Source: JAJFHI01 sp050633705
GTDB taxonomy: Bacteria > Pseudomonadota > Alphaproteobacteria > Rhizobiales > Hyphomicrobiaceae
Assembly: GCA_050633705.1 (NCBI GenBank)
Contig: JBOEGZ010000004.1
Span: 186,001 to 250,000 of the forward strand
DNA: 64,000 nt
Reading direction: 5' to 3'
Positions 18,176 through 27,355 of the stretch are shown one piece after another. The notes beneath the pieces were generated by a model. It saw only the letters and a program-made list of their open reading frames with translations. It did no database searches and was not told the DNA's origin. A program made the position numbers and the translations under genes. Positions within the stretch are counted from its first letter, which is position 1, and every line of letters starts with the position of its first letter.

Positions 18176-19546
18176 ATGACAGTTAATGTACGCTTTGCGC
18201 CAAGCCCAACCGGCCGCCTTCATATCGGAAATATCCGTACCGCCATTCTCAACTGGCTTCTTGCCCGCAAGGAAGGCGGAAACGTTCTCCTGCGCTTTGA
18301 TGATACGGATCGAGAGCGCTCAACTGAAGAATTTGTTGAAGCCATTCGCGAAGACATGTCCTGGTTGGGGCTGACCTGGGATCGCGAAGCGCGCCAATCC
18401 GACCGCACGGCGCGGTATGATGAAATTGCCGAAAAATGGAAAGCTGAGGGTCGGCTGTATGCTTGCTATGAATCAGGTGATGAGCTTGAGCGCAAACGAA
18501 AGCGCCAGCTTGGCCGTGGCCTGCCACCAATTTACGACCGGGCTGGCTTGAAACTTAATAGAGACGCACGCGCGAAGTTGGAAGCCGAAGGGCGCACACC
18601 GCATTGGCGTTTTCGTCTGCCGAACACGGCGTCTGACGACAGTCTTGATCCTGTCACAACCACCGTATCGTGGGATGACATTGTGCGTGGACCGCAAACC
18701 GTCGACCTGGGGTCCTTATCAGATCCTGTCTTGATTAGAGCCGATGGGTCTTATCTCTACACATTGACCAGCGTCGTTGATGATAGTGATCTGGACATTA
18801 CGCATGTTCTGCGTGGCGCCGATCACATCACGAACACGGGCGTGCAGGTGGCGTTGTTTGAAGCACTTGGTTTAAAACCTCCTGTTTTTGGACACCACAA
18901 CCTTTTGGTGATGGCGGATGGTGGGGCGTTATCCAAGCGTCTTGGTTCGTTGTCAATCGGCAGTTTGCGCGAGAGTGGGCTGGAAGCTTTGGCTGTTGAT
19001 TGTCATGCAGCATTAATTGGAACTTCAGACCCGATCGAACCGCATTTGTCTCTTGATAACCTGGCCGATCTATTTGAACCATCAAAGATCTCAGCTTCAC
19101 CAGCGAAATTCGATGCGAATGAACTCGCAAATCTCAATGCCAAACTCTTGCACATGACACCTTATGATGCGGTTGCAAGTCGTCTGGAAGCGCTGGGTGT
19201 TACGGGCGGTGAGGTATTCTGGCTTGCCGTATGTGGCAACCTTGAGCGTTTCAGCGACGTGGCAACGTGGTGGGATATCGTTTCGAAACCGACAAACCCG
19301 ATCATTGAAGACGCTTCATTCACCAACAAGGCGGCGGAACTGTTGCCGCAAGAGCCTTGGGATGACGCGATGTGGTCAACATGGACGAAGGCGATCAAGT
19401 CTGAAACAGGTGCTAAAGGTCGGGCCCTTTTCCATCCGTTGCGCTTGGCGTTGACGGGGCGGGAAAACGGTCCCGAGCTTAAACCATTGATGGCGTTGAT
19501 AGGCCGTGACCGGGTCTTGTCTCGCCTTCAAGGCAACAAAGCTTAA
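18176..19546 (+). CDS. gltX: Glutamyl-tRNA synthetase
   Basis: 456 residues from ATG 18176; the frame is open ~23 codons further up but MTVNVRFAPSPTGRLHIGN matches the usual N-terminus. Class I signatures: HIGN at 16-19 (the common alphaproteobacterial form of HIGH) and LSKRLG near residue 252 (KMSKS equivalent). YACYESGDELERKRK marks the GlxRS-specific insertion. Alphaproteobacteria often carry two GltX copies, one charging tRNA-Gln with Glu for GatCAB, and the sequence alone does not tell which this is. Convergent with egtD. Confidence 0.93.
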   Translation: MTVNVRFAPSPTGRLHIGNIRTAILNWLLARKEGGNVLLRFDDTDRERSTEEFVEAIREDMSWLGLTWDREARQSDRTARYDEIAEKWKAEGRLYACYESGDELERKRKRQLGRGLPPIYDRAGLKLNRDARAKLEAEGRTPHWRFRLPNTASDDSLDPVTTTVSWDDIVRGPQTVDLGSLSDPVLIRADGSYLYTLTSVVDDSDLDITHVLRGADHITNTGVQVALFEALGLKPPVFGHHNLLVMADGGALSKRLGSLSIGSLRESGLEALAVDCHAALIGTSDPIEPHLSLDNLADLFEPSKISASPAKFDANELANLNAKLLHMTPYDAVASRLEALGVTGGEVFWLAVCGNLERFSDVATWWDIVSKPTNPIIEDASFTNKAAELLPQEPWDDAMWSTWTKAIKSETGAKGRALFHPLRLALTGRENGPELKPLMALIGRDRVLSRLQGNKA

Positions 19547-19606
19547 AGTCTCCGCAATCCTGGTTCAGTATTGCGCCAGACGATGCGCTGGTGAATTGTA
19601 TTTGGA

Positions 19607-20581
19607 TCAATCAGCGGTTAATTCATGGACGCTGAATAAGTCGTCGGCATCCGTCCACACGCGACGTGTCGACCATCCAGCTTTTTGCGCTAGCGAAGCA
19701 AAACCAGCAAGATCGTATTTATAAGAGTTTTCGGTATGAATGGCTTCGCCATGTTTGAAGTCGAAGGTCCGGCCAAATAGTGTGGCACTTTGCTGCGTTT
19801 TACTGACGAGATAGGATTCCATCCGGCCAGCTTGGTTATTGTAAATGGCTTTGTGGTCGAAGGCGGCGACATCGAAGTTTGCACCGAGTTCGCGATTGAT
19901 GCGGTCGAGGAGATTGAAATTAAACTCCGCCGTCACGCCGGCAGCATCAGAATAAGCAGCAACCAGCGTGTCTTCATCTTTCACCAGGTCAACTCCGATG
20001 ATGAGGCGACCCGTATTGCCAAGAAGTTCGCGCATGCGCGTGAGCAGTGCCACAGCATCGGAGCTGCTCAGATTGCCAATGGTTGAACCTGGAAAAAAGC
20101 CGATGCGGGGCAGGTCTCCAAGCTCTGGGTTAAGCGTTATTGGTTTGGAGAAATCGGCAACAATTGGCACGACCAACAATTTGGGAAAGCATTCGGTCAA
20201 ACGTGTTTTTGCGTCTGACAATGCCGTTGGACTGATGTCAATGGGAACATACGCATGAAGGTGCGGTATTGCCTTTAACAGGAGTTCTGTTTTCACGCTC
20301 GAACCTGAGCCAAATTCGATCAGCACACTCGCCTCATCGACATCACCAGCAATACATTTTGCGTTGTCGGCCAGAATGCGTGTCTCTGTGCGCGTCGGGT
20401 AATATTCAGGAAGCGCTGTGATTTCCTCAAATAGGGCACTACCGCGCTCGTCATAGAAATACCGGCTGGGGATTGATTTTTCCGCTTTTGCCAGACCGGC
20501 CATGACGGCGCGGGCAAAATCGAGATCAATGGGATCGGTGGCGGGGTGTTCAAATTGGTGTTGGCACGCGTCTAAACTCAT
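19607..20581 (-). CDS. egtD: L-histidine N-alpha-methyltransferase (ergothioneine)
   Basis: 324 residues of the EgtD family. The signature SRYFYDERGSALFEEITALPEYYPTRTE begins near residue 38, and a SAM-binding stretch EFGSGSSVKTELLL follows near residue 90. The C-terminal half has a family-typical ENSYKY segment. It trimethylates histidine to hercynine. Its ATG follows the egtB stop codon without a spacer (TGA then ATG), so translation is probably coupled. Together with EgtB it forms the core of ergothioneine synthesis, an antioxidant thiol-histidine. Confidence 0.93.
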   Translation of the reverse strand: MSLDACQHQFEHPATDPIDLDFARAVMAGLAKAEKSIPSRYFYDERGSALFEEITALPEYYPTRTETRILADNAKCIAGDVDEASVLIEFGSGSSVKTELLLKAIPHLHAYVPIDISPTALSDAKTRLTECFPKLLVVPIVADFSKPITLNPELGDLPRIGFFPGSTIGNLSSSDAVALLTRMRELLGNTGRLIIGVDLVKDEDTLVAAYSDAAGVTAEFNFNLLDRINRELGANFDVAAFDHKAIYNNQAGRMESYLVSKTQQSATLFGRTFDFKHGEAIHTENSYKYDLAGFASLAQKAGWSTRRVWTDADDLFSVHELTAD

Positions 20582-22033
20582 TCAAAGATCCTTTGCGAGG
20601 CGCAGCCCCGTCATTTGCCATCTCTTTTCGGGATAAAAGAAATTTCGGTAAGTCGGGCGTGAGTGACCGCCGACGGTCAAAGCTGAGGCGCCACGTAACA
20701 CGTATTGGTTTGACATGAACTTGCCATTGTATTCACCGACGGCGCCCTCGGGTGGGCGGTATCCGGGATAAGCAAGGTAAGCACTGCCAGTCCATTGCCA
20801 AACATCTTCGAAAAGTTGGCTGAGGGCGTTCTTGGAATGGCCAACAGGCATCGATGCAGGTGTGGGGGTTAATGAAATTTCTTTGGCGTTGTCTGTTGCA
20901 CGTGTTGGAGCGATGGATTGGCTTTCGCGTGCTGCGACTTCCCATTCCAATTCCGTCGGCAAGCGATACCCAGCCCAACGGGCAAAGGCGTCAGCTTCAT
21001 AGAAACTAACATGGGAAACCGGGGTTGCAGGCTCAATGTCGCTGAGTCCGTAAAGCGTCATCTGCTGCCACAGATCGTCTTTGCGCTCCCAATAGCCCGG
21101 CGCACACCAGTTGTTTTTTTGAACTTCAGCCCAGCCATCGCTGAGCCATAGCGTTGGCGTGTCATAACCGCCCTCACTCATGAACGCCATCCATTCACCG
21201 TTCGTGACCAAACGGTGCGCCAGTTCGAAGGGTTGGATCAGGGCCTTGTGGCGGGGTCGTTCATTGTCATAGTGAAAGGATTGCCCGTCGTGACCCACGT
21301 CCGTTACACCGCCGTCAAAACCGTGCCAGGTTATTTCTGAAGTTGCGTCAAATAGAGCTGGGGCGCCGGGTATAGGGTCTGGTCTTGATTGGTAGGCGGG
21401 GCGTAGGGGGTTGCAGGCAAACAGTGCTAAGATATCGGTCAGCAAAAGTTCTTGGTGTTGTTGCTCGTGATTGATCCCAAGTTCGATGAGGCTTTTGATC
21501 GCATCAGCTTTGGATGTGGTGGTGTCATCTAAGTGGACAACGAGGTTGGCAAGTGCGGTGTCAACGTGGGCACGATAATCTCGAACCTCGCCCGCAGATG
21601 GCCGCGTCAGTAGGCCACGTTTTGGGCGTGGATGGCGCTCGCCTTTTTGCTCGTAGTAAGAATTGAAACAATAATCCAGCCGCGCATCAAAGGACTGATA
21701 GCCAGGTAGGTAGTCTCGCAGGATAAAGGCTTCATAAAACCAGGTGGTGTGCGCCAAATGCCATTTGGTTGGACTGGCGTCGTCCATGGCTTGCACTGTT
21801 TGATCTTCGTCAGACAGGGCGGCTGCCAATGCCAAAGACAAACCGCGTGATGCCAAGAGGCGATCGGCCAGCGCTTGTGAACGCAGCGGCGTGCGACTGC
21901 TTAAACTTACGTTTTCAGAATTCGTGGGTGCGATTTGAATCTTCGTTACCTGTTGGTTTTCCCTGGAGGAAGACAGAATGTCTGGCGAAACCGTGACCTT
22001 TTTTTGCGAAATGTCATGTCGCTTGAATAACAT
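20582..22033 (-). CDS. egtB: Ergothioneine biosynthesis sulfoxide synthase EgtB
   Basis: About 483 residues from ATG 22033. An N-terminal DinB-like domain carries HLAHTTWFYE near residue 92 and the iron-ligand pair in NHEQQHQELL near 190. A C-terminal formylglycine-generating-enzyme-like domain has RLPTELEWEVAAR near 355 and ends with YPEKRWQMTGLRLAKD. EgtB is a non-haem iron enzyme that attaches a thiol donor to hercynine as a sulfoxide. The N-terminus before the DinB domain is ~50 residues longer than I would expect, so a later start is possible. EgtA, EgtC and EgtE are not in the window. Confidence 0.92.
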   Translation of the reverse strand: MLFKRHDISQKKVTVSPDILSSSRENQQVTKIQIAPTNSENVSLSSRTPLRSQALADRLLASRGLSLALAAALSDEDQTVQAMDDASPTKWHLAHTTWFYEAFILRDYLPGYQSFDARLDYCFNSYYEQKGERHPRPKRGLLTRPSAGEVRDYRAHVDTALANLVVHLDDTTTSKADAIKSLIELGINHEQQHQELLLTDILALFACNPLRPAYQSRPDPIPGAPALFDATSEITWHGFDGGVTDVGHDGQSFHYDNERPRHKALIQPFELAHRLVTNGEWMAFMSEGGYDTPTLWLSDGWAEVQKNNWCAPGYWERKDDLWQQMTLYGLSDIEPATPVSHVSFYEADAFARWAGYRLPTELEWEVAARESQSIAPTRATDNAKEISLTPTPASMPVGHSKNALSQLFEDVWQWTGSAYLAYPGYRPPEGAVGEYNGKFMSNQYVLRGASALTVGGHSRPTYRNFFYPEKRWQMTGLRLAKDL

Positions 22034-22421
22034 CAAGGCCAGAGATTATCACGTTCTTGTGTAGAGGTTTATCGCCCCCTGAAAATTTCATGTTTTCGAA
22101 ACTCCGTTCGATCGTCAAACCGGTGTCTGGCACCGAGCATGTCCCATTGAACAAAATCGGAAATATGGTTTGGCCATAAGGGTTGCGAGTTCTAGACAGG
22201 CTGTCAAGCCGGTGCGCGGTTTTGACGGAAAATGCTACCGATCGATCGCATGGGTGGTTTCAAGTTCGACATTGTTTTCCTTGCCAAAACCTATTTATGA
22301 GTTGTTCTGTAAGTTAATCTCTTAAACTTTATTGTGACAACGATTGTCGTCTCGTCATGCGACTTTTTGAAAGTCGGGTTTGTGCATGCAAGAAACGCGA
22401 TGGTCTCAATGTAATTTGGTT
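22034..22421. other. 388-base noncoding region with small hairpins
   Basis: No gene is supported here. It is upstream of egtB and downstream of nothing on that strand except bpt, so it should contain the egtB promoter. Two adjacent small inverted repeats stand out: GACAA-CGA-TTGTC (22336-22348) and CGACTTT-TTG-AAAGTCG (22360-22376), the second followed by GGTTTGTG. Neither is a clear terminator. Confidence 0.55.
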
Positions 22422-23186
22422 TTAGCGCGTCGACTTTGGCGGGTCTGCCAACACCCAACCGTCACTTGTTAAGTGCTCTTGAGGTTGAAAGCGCATTTTA
22501 TAACTCATCTTACGTGAGCCATCGATCCAATAACCGAGATAGAGATAGGGTAAGCCGAGGCGACGCGAATGTTCTAAGTGTTCAAGGATCATATAAGTCC
22601 CCAGACTACGCGCCTCGTCATCTGGATCGAAGAAACTGTAGACCATCGACACGCCGTCAGACAGTCGGTCACATAGCGACACGGCTTTCAGTGGCCACTT
22701 TTCTGCATCTGTCGCAAGCGGGTCGTCGGGTTTTTGACGATACTCGGTAACGAATGTATCGATGACGCTGTCTTCGACCATCATTGTGTAATCCAACACG
22801 GTCATATCGATCATGCCGCCATCCGAGTGGCGCGATTCAATGTAGTTGCGAAACAAAGTGTATTGTTCCGACGTTGGAATCGCGCGAACACGACGTGCCA
22901 CAAGATCCCGGTTTTTTGCGACGATGCGTTTCATTGAACTGCTGAGACGAAAGTCATCAACAACGACACGCACGGACACACATGCTTGGCAGCCCTCGCA
23001 ATAGGGCATGTAGGCAATGTTTTGACTGCGGCGAAAGCCACCCTTGAGTAAATTATCAATCAGGGCTTTGGGTTTTTCGGTCGTCAAATGCGTGAACAGT
23101 TTGCGTTCCAGCCGACCTGCCAGATATGGACAGGGCTGGGGTGCCGTGACGTAGAATTCGGGAAAGTGCTTTTGTTGTTCCGTCAT
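22422..23186 (-). CDS. bpt: Aspartate/glutamate leucyltransferase (N-end rule)
   Basis: 254 residues. The Bpt/Ate family N-terminus has the cysteine cluster CEGCQACVSVR (C63, C66, C69) after CPYLAGR. The C-terminal half has the acyltransferase-like segment LGLPYLYLGYWIDGSRKMSYK. It transfers Leu from leucyl-tRNA to proteins starting with Asp or Glu, marking them for ClpSP degradation. The stop is next to the egtB leader; AAGG 8 bases before ATG supports the start. No aat gene or clpS is seen in the window. Confidence 0.92.
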   Translation of the reverse strand: MTEQQKHFPEFYVTAPQPCPYLAGRLERKLFTHLTTEKPKALIDNLLKGGFRRSQNIAYMPYCEGCQACVSVRVVVDDFRLSSSMKRIVAKNRDLVARRVRAIPTSEQYTLFRNYIESRHSDGGMIDMTVLDYTMMVEDSVIDTFVTEYRQKPDDPLATDAEKWPLKAVSLCDRLSDGVSMVYSFFDPDDEARSLGTYMILEHLEHSRRLGLPYLYLGYWIDGSRKMSYKMRFQPQEHLTSDGWVLADPPKSTR

Positions 23187-23519
23187 TTACGACGCCTTGT
23201 TTGCCACATCGATTTCACTAATTTCTCACATAGCCATAAGAAAACTGCATTTATTTCAAGCTATGATAAGGGCGAGGTCATGTCGCAATCAAGCCTGAAC
23301 AATGCCTAATAAGTGATTGAGTTGGCGTGCTTCGCCGTTCAATATTTTTAACTTGGCACAACAAGTCAGAAGATTTCCAGCAAATGGAAATTGCGTCTCA
23401 ATCCATAGAATCTTACCGCATTAACGCACCTGATTATTGGCCGACCAGCGCGCGTGGCCAATGCTGCAGACATCCCCCGGTTGTGAAAAATGATAGGGTG
23501 CGTGGGCGATCTGATGGGG
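23187..23519. other. 333-base noncoding region between two leftward genes
   Basis: It should hold the bpt promoter and the 3' end of the leftward gene at 23520. A 7-bp perfect inverted repeat ATTGGCC/GGCCAAT (23436-23442 and 23456-23462) lies about 60 bases past that gene's stop; it lacks a T-run. I see no supported coding frame. Confidence 0.5.
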
Positions 23520-23888
23520 TTATTCGTTGCCCGTGTGTTCGCGCACGATCACCGCTGCAGCGGCTGGAATTGCGACACCTGCCGCCGCAGTTGCACCAGC
23601 AGCATTGCCACCACTGGTCGCATATCCAACATCGTCGTAACCAGCGCTTATAGAGCCTGTTGTTGCTGGCATGCCCGTGTTGGGTTGCGCATATTGCTTG
23701 CGGTGATTAGCTTCCAGGGCTGGATCAATCGCATTGTGCAACAACCAAGCTGAACCGCCCATCATTATGACAAGAATTGCTGTCCCAAGCAGCAGCCGCC
23801 GCAAAACCCAAGAAAGAGTTATGCTGTGGGTGCTTGCAGGAAATTCTGAAAGGCTCGCAGGTGTCGTCATATGCTCACTTAAACTCAT
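23520..23888 (-). CDS. Small single-pass membrane protein with Ala-rich tail, unknown
   Basis: 122 residues from ATG 23888, whose sequence opens MSLSEHMTTPASL. The open frame runs another 66 codons upstream but that part has no protein-like character. One hydrophobic segment (LLLGTAILVIMMGGSAWLL, about residues 30-50) follows a basic RR. The remainder is Gly/Ala/Thr-rich, with a GNAAGATAAAGVAIPAAAAV stretch near the end that could be a second hydrophobic segment. No family is recognised. It lies between bpt and the pilus genes, transcribed away from the latter. Confidence 0.5.
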   Translation of the reverse strand: MSLSEHMTTPASLSEFPASTHSITLSWVLRRLLLGTAILVIMMGGSAWLLHNAIDPALEANHRKQYAQPNTGMPATTGSISAGYDDVGYATSGGNAAGATAAAGVAIPAAAAVIVREHTGNE

Positions 23889-24764
23889 AGGTGTTTTAAC
23901 GTCGAAAATTGCGAAAATTGCTTCAAACGTCACAGGACGACCTGACAGGTAGGTCGTAATCGGAGCGTTTTGTTGAGCCCGTATTTGACTACAGACGACA
24001 TGTTTAACTGGTGCGAAAAAACAACCAGGGTTTGGTTGATCAAATAGCCGAAATTTATAAATGCGGGAGAAGCGGTTAGGGGTCAATTCTGAAGTTGGAC
24101 GGCGGCCTCAGTTGTTGTCAGATTGTGTCAAAATCACCACTAAATTCAGCCTCTTAGTGGTATTTACCTTGTGCCCAATTTACTTCGAACACAGTCTTGT
24201 CATTGTCTCTAGGCAATCGGTTGGTTCGGAAATTTCCGTGCGTGTGTAATTGGTTAACAGATCCCACCTAAGGGCAGCCCAGGGCTGACAAGAACATTTT
24301 CTTAAAACGTCTTTAAAGCGGGCACATCGCAATCCAGTTTGTTTCTATCGGATGAGAAATGTTGAGATCCTCGCAGCCGGGTTAGCTCCAGTTGTGGCGC
24401 GCAATGTTTGGTTTGTGAACAGTTTCCAATTCAGAAACTCATATTCGCTCAAAGAGCAAATAAATCGGTGTGCGTTGCTTGTTGAGAACGCTCCGCAACG
24501 ATGGGGGTTTCGAGCGGCCGGCTCAGCGAAAAAGTGAGAGCGATGCGAGAGAGAGTAATGTTCGACGACGTGTGGGTAAGTTGTGGGCGAGTATAGTTTT
24601 GGTCACACCTCTTAAGCCCGCCTGCTGGAAATCTCGGCTGCAATAGGCGAAAAATGAGCCTGAGTTTTTTTGCAGTACGCGTAATTAAGTTTGTACGTGT
24701 GCGGCCGCTTAAGATTTTTGCGTTCTGGCCGTTCGTTTGCTCCACGAGCGAGGTAATAAGTGCC
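23889..24764. other. 876-base intergenic region before cpaC
   Basis: This is the longest gene-free stretch. No frame on either strand resembles a protein, including a Flp-type pilin. It holds the 23937-23957 dyad and a second inverted repeat, ACCACTAA/TTAGTGGT (24136-24143 and 24154-24161, loop 10 bases). The cpaC ribosome binding site (GAGG, 24749-24752) closes it. A long 5' leader, a small RNA, or decayed sequence would all fit. Confidence 0.5.
23937..23957. repeat. 21-bp dyad, ACGACCT-N7-AGGTCGT
   Basis: Two perfect 7-base arms are separated by GACAGGT, 48 bases upstream of the ATG at 23888. Size and position suit an operator for a helix-turn-helix dimer controlling the small membrane protein gene. 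Confidence 0.4.
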
Positions 24765-26285
24765 ATGAGAACGCTATTTCAGCGTGCGTTGATCTGTATA
24801 TTGTTGAGTTGGGTCTTGGCGGTTTTAGCGCCAATGTTTCCCACCGGTTCTGTCGCCAACGCGCAGGCCTATGAAGATCCGGCAGCAAGTCTGATCGATG
24901 CACAACATTCTTCACAACTGACCGTCCCTGCTGGCGGGCCAACACCCATTCGTCGCAAAGTGACGGTTGGCCTCGACAAATCGATGTTGATCGATTTGCC
25001 GGTCGATTTGCAAAATGTATTGGTTTCAAACCCTGCCATTGTCGATGCCGTCGTCCAGAACGCTCGACAGGTCTATCTGTTGGCAAAGGGTGTTGGCGAA
25101 GCCAATGCCTTCTTTATTGGTCCGGATGGTGAGAAAGTTCTTTTCTTAGAAATTTCTGTAACGCGAGATTTGGCCGTTTTGGGCGACTTGTTGCGTCGCT
25201 TGATTCCAGGATCAAAAATTCACCCGGAAATGATGGGCGACAGTGTCGTTCTGTCTGGCAGTGTCATGTCTCCGGTTGATGCAAATCGGGCAACAGAGTT
25301 GGCTGCGAAATTTATCAAGCAGCAGCGCAAGGAAGTCGTCAACTTATTGAAGACGGATGCCAAGGAACAAGTGTTATTGAAGGTGAAGGTTGCAGAAGTG
25401 CGCCGCGAAGCCTTGCAACGCTTCGGTGTTGACCTGCCATCTGCTGTGCTCAACAACGGCAACTTCACTTTCGCCAAAGCCATTGCAAATAATTTTCCAG
25501 TTACAGCTCCAATAGCGGCCGCCGCCTCGGCAATTGCACCTGAACTTGCGCCACGAACTTCAGGCGGCGTTGCCTTCCAACCGTCCTGGCAGACAAACAA
25601 CAACCAAGTTACAGCACTTGTTCAAGCGCTGGAGCGTACCGGTTCGTTGCGTACTTTGGCAGAGCCAAATCTAACGGCAATTTCCGGCGAGAAAGCGAAG
25701 TTTCTTGCTGGTGGTGAATTCCCAATACCTGTTGCTCAAGATGATGGCCAAGTGTCCATCGTTTTCAAAGAGTTTGGTGTTGGTGTTGAATTTCGCCCAG
25801 TCGTGCTTTCAGGTGGTCGGATCAGTTTGGAAGTCTCAGCCGAAGTTAGTGAAATCACTTCAGAGGGCGCGGTAAATATAGGAAACATCTCGATACCAGG
25901 CCTTTCCGTAAGGCGCGCCAAGACAACTGTCGAATTGCCCAGTGGTGGCACCTTGGCAATGGCTGGCCTGTTGTCAGATGATACACGCCAAAACGTCGAA
26001 GGCTTTCCGGGACTGAAATCCGTTCCGGTGCTTGGAACTCTGTTTCGATCGAACGACTATCGCCGACGTGAAACTGAACTGGTCATCTTGGTCACGCCAT
26101 ATCTGGCGACACATGCCAGTCGACATGACGTTGCCGCACCTTCCGACAACTACGCACCAAGTCACCGCCTCAAGGAGCTTTTCCTCGGTCACTTAAACCG
26201 TGTCTATGGAGGCCCTGTTCCAACCGGTGGGCGTTATCACGGCGATTATGGCTTCATCATTGATTATCCGGGGACCAAGGGATGA
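24765..26285 (+). CDS. cpaC: Tad/Flp pilus secretin CpaC (RcpA)
   Basis: 506 residues from ATG 24765; the open frame begins upstream at 24654 but a signal peptide starts here (hydrophobic 8-28, then NAQA). Next is a pilus-assembly N-domain/BON-like part (~60-200). The secretin domain (~235-480) carries GGEFPIPVAQDDG and the C-terminal VPVLGTLFRSNDYRRRETELVILVTPYL that ends type II/III secretins. It would form the outer-membrane pore for a Tad pilus. cpaD overlaps its stop by 4 bases. cpaB, normally just upstream, is absent here. Confidence 0.92.
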   Translation: MRTLFQRALICILLSWVLAVLAPMFPTGSVANAQAYEDPAASLIDAQHSSQLTVPAGGPTPIRRKVTVGLDKSMLIDLPVDLQNVLVSNPAIVDAVVQNARQVYLLAKGVGEANAFFIGPDGEKVLFLEISVTRDLAVLGDLLRRLIPGSKIHPEMMGDSVVLSGSVMSPVDANRATELAAKFIKQQRKEVVNLLKTDAKEQVLLKVKVAEVRREALQRFGVDLPSAVLNNGNFTFAKAIANNFPVTAPIAAAASAIAPELAPRTSGGVAFQPSWQTNNNQVTALVQALERTGSLRTLAEPNLTAISGEKAKFLAGGEFPIPVAQDDGQVSIVFKEFGVGVEFRPVVLSGGRISLEVSAEVSEITSEGAVNIGNISIPGLSVRRAKTTVELPSGGTLAMAGLLSDDTRQNVEGFPGLKSVPVLGTLFRSNDYRRRETELVILVTPYLATHASRHDVAAPSDNYAPSHRLKELFLGHLNRVYGGPVPTGGRYHGDYGFIIDYPGTKG

Positions 26286-27076
26286 TGAAAATGCAAATGA
26301 AACACTCAAGATTTGCAGAGGTTTTGCCTCAGGCACAGTCATCACGTGCACGCCTTCAAACAACGTTGTTTCGGGTTTGTGTGGTCCCGGTTGTGGCACT
26401 GTCGATCGGACTTAGCGGTTGCCGTGGTGACCGTCTTGATGATGTCACGGCCGTCGAGCTCAACAATCCGGAAAAACGCCATCCAATTGGCTACAGTCAC
26501 CAACGGCGCCAGTTGTTTGTTGAGATGCCACCGCGAGGACGCGGCTTAAGTGCGGATCAACACGCCGATGTTTATCGTTTCATTTCCGAATATAAATCGG
26601 AGAGCAACGGGCGCTTACGGTTGTCATCCCCGGCCAGTCCATCAGGACACTTCTCAGCTTCGCCATCGGTCCGGCAAGTTTTGTCGCTGACACGTGATGC
26701 GGGGATACCGGATGAAGCGATCCAAATTTCACGTCATTATGAAGACAAAGGCGACGTCGGTCCCGCAATTGGCCTGAGCTATGCCAAAACGATCGCTGTG
26801 CCGCCACAGTGTGGACATTGGCCGGAAGATATCGGTGGTGAAAACCGTGAACGTCTGCCGACAGAAAACTTTGGTTGTGCGACCCAGCGAAATCTTGCGT
26901 TGCACACGGCAAACGGCCGCGACCTTCAATTCCCGCAAGAATTGGTATCGCGGTCTGGAGAACGTCGCAGCAAGAACTGGGGCTCTTATATCGGTGATGC
27001 TCAAACGGGCGGAAATTCAGCAGCGACCGGTGCTGGGGGTGAAGTAAGTTCTGAGGGTGTGACGACGAAAAAATAG
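26282..27076 (+). CDS. cpaD: Tad pilus lipoprotein CpaD
   Basis: 264 residues, starting in the ATGA that contains the cpaC stop. An N-terminal membrane segment ends in a lipobox-like GLSGCRGD (Cys near residue 47). The CpaD domain follows, with HPIGYS, a SADQHADVYRFI helix region and the late NFGCATQRNLA segment typical of the family. It is thought to help the secretin assemble in the outer membrane. The first ~20 residues before the hydrophobic segment are longer than usual; ATG codons 2 or 6 codons in are alternative starts. Confidence 0.88.
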   Translation: MMKMQMKHSRFAEVLPQAQSSRARLQTTLFRVCVVPVVALSIGLSGCRGDRLDDVTAVELNNPEKRHPIGYSHQRRQLFVEMPPRGRGLSADQHADVYRFISEYKSESNGRLRLSSPASPSGHFSASPSVRQVLSLTRDAGIPDEAIQISRHYEDKGDVGPAIGLSYAKTIAVPPQCGHWPEDIGGENRERLPTENFGCATQRNLALHTANGRDLQFPQELVSRSGERRSKNWGSYIGDAQTGGNSAATGAGGEVSSEGVTTKK

Positions 27077-27212
27077 TGGACGTGTCCGAGACGACCTGTG
27101 GGCCAATAAATTTGTCGATGGTCGAGCCTGGCAAGCAGGTGGTATCGGCTTCAAGGCTCAAGTCGTTTGTCATTGAGTGCGCCAAGGGCAAACTCAAATC
27201 TAGAAAATCAAG

Positions 27213-27253
27213 AAAACAGCCACGCTCCAAATTGGTGCGTGGCTGTTTTTTTG
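27213..27253 (+). terminator. Strong intrinsic terminator after cpaD
   Basis: AAAACAGCCACGC (27213-27225) pairs perfectly with GCGTGGCTGTTTT (27237-27249) around an 11-base loop, and the U-run continues. This is a textbook rho-independent terminator, 137 bases after the cpaD stop. Confidence 0.92.
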
Positions 27254-27304
27254 TTTGTTATAAAAGGCTGGAGGAGGCATGTAACAGCCAACAGCAAGAG
27301 GGGC

Positions 27305-27355
27305 CAGCAACCCAGGCAGTAGGTAACGGTAACATACTGCCGTTTTTCGTTGCTG
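27305..27355 (+). promoter_or_regulatory. Nested hairpin leader upstream of the CDF-like gene
   Basis: The outer stem is CAGCAAC (27305-27311) with GTTGCTG (27349-27355). The inner stem is GGCAGTA (27315-27321) with TACTGCC (27335-27341). The inner loop holds a tandem GGTAAC GGTAAC. The right-hand internal loop is GTTTTTC, so the inner hairpin plus this T-run looks like a terminator that the outer stem could mask. It ends 38 bases before ATG 27394. Attenuation or a metal-sensing leader is possible; it matches no riboswitch class I recognise. Confidence 0.5.

Noticed and set aside
18221..18232. HIGN instead of HIGH in GltX as a defect
   Set aside because: HIGN is common in alphaproteobacterial GltX proteins, so this is not unusual.
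23549..23640. Repetitive GCN codons suggesting a repeat array
   Set aside because: It is the Ala-rich tail of the small membrane protein, not a tandem repeat.
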